A DNA stretch of 23,306 nt from an uncultured Collinsella sp. (GTDB taxonomy: Bacteria; Actinomycetota; Coriobacteriia; Coriobacteriales; Coriobacteriaceae), in NCBI GenBank assembly GCA_900542125.1, contig UQMO01000036.1:1-23306 (forward strand), in the 5' to 3' direction. Below are positions 23,265 through 23,306 of the stretch, one piece after another. The notes under the pieces were generated by a model. That model saw only the letters and a list, made by a program, of their open reading frames with translations. It made no database searches and was not told the DNA's origin. The translations under genes were made by a program, and so were the position numbers. The first letter of the stretch is position 1, and every line of letters begins with the position of its first letter.

Positions 23265-23306
23265 CTGTCTCTTATACACATCTGACGCTGCCGACGAAGG
23301 CTTAGG
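23265..23306 (-). other. Nextera Read 1 adapter at the right end (artefact)
   Basis: Bases 23265-23297 are the reverse complement of the same Nextera Read 1 adapter found at 4-36: mosaic end CTGTCTCTTATACACATCT, then GACGCTGCCGACGA. Nine further bases (23298-23306) follow; the first three complement bases 1-3. The last genomic base is about 23264. Apparent peptides such as SYTHLTLPTKA or MCIRDS at this edge are translations of the adapter. Confidence 0.97.

Overview
The window is one end-to-end assembled fragment of a GC-rich actinobacterial chromosome. The gene set and order suggest class Coriobacteriia, most likely a gut Collinsella-like organism. This is inferred from gene content (SepF next to FtsZ, no ftsA, Wag31/DivIVA-type neighbour, sequence style of FtsZ and Pst) and not from a marker search. 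Every gene I accept lies on the minus strand, so transcription runs from high to low coordinates. Both ends carry Illumina Nextera transposase adapter sequence (about 1-36 and 23265-23306). The biological sequence is therefore about 37-23264, and the outermost genes are cut by library construction, not by evolution.

Region 1 (23264 to 7641) is the division and cell wall (dcw) cluster in transcription order: mraZ, rsmH, ftsL, ftsI, murF, mraY, murD, ftsW, murG, murC, murB, ftsQ, ftsZ. It encodes the cytoplasmic Mur ligases, the lipid I and lipid II enzymes (MraY, MurG), the septal synthase pair FtsW/FtsI, the FtsQ-FtsL scaffold and the FtsZ ring protein. murE is absent from its usual place between ftsI and murF; a 126-base gap sits there. 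ftsA is absent between ftsQ and ftsZ; a 199-base AT-rich gap with promoter-like features sits there. A good rho-independent terminator (7641-7671) closes the cluster after ftsZ.

Region 2 (7640 to 2182) is a second transcription unit: pgeF (ylmD), pstS, pstC, pstA, pstB, phoU. It has a complete high-affinity phosphate ABC transporter and its regulator. The pgeF stop and pstS start overlap as ATGA. Upstream of pgeF there is an 11-base-period direct repeat resembling a PhoP box. A strong GC hairpin follows phoU.

Region 3 (2131 to 37) resumes the usual ylm division block: yggS (ylmE), sepF (ylmF), yggT (ylmG), divIVA (cut at the adapter). In most Gram-positive bacteria these follow pgeF directly, so the whole pst-phoU operon appears to have been inserted between ylmD and ylmE. 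yggT seems to lack any ATG, GTG or TTG start and probably uses ATC.

I see no tRNA, rRNA, CRISPR array, insertion sequence or prophage gene. No stretch longer than 300 bases lacks a gene. The most unusual content is the phosphate operon inside the division cluster, its possible Pho control, the non-standard yggT start, degenerate PhoU metal motifs, and the long low-complexity tails of the divisome proteins.
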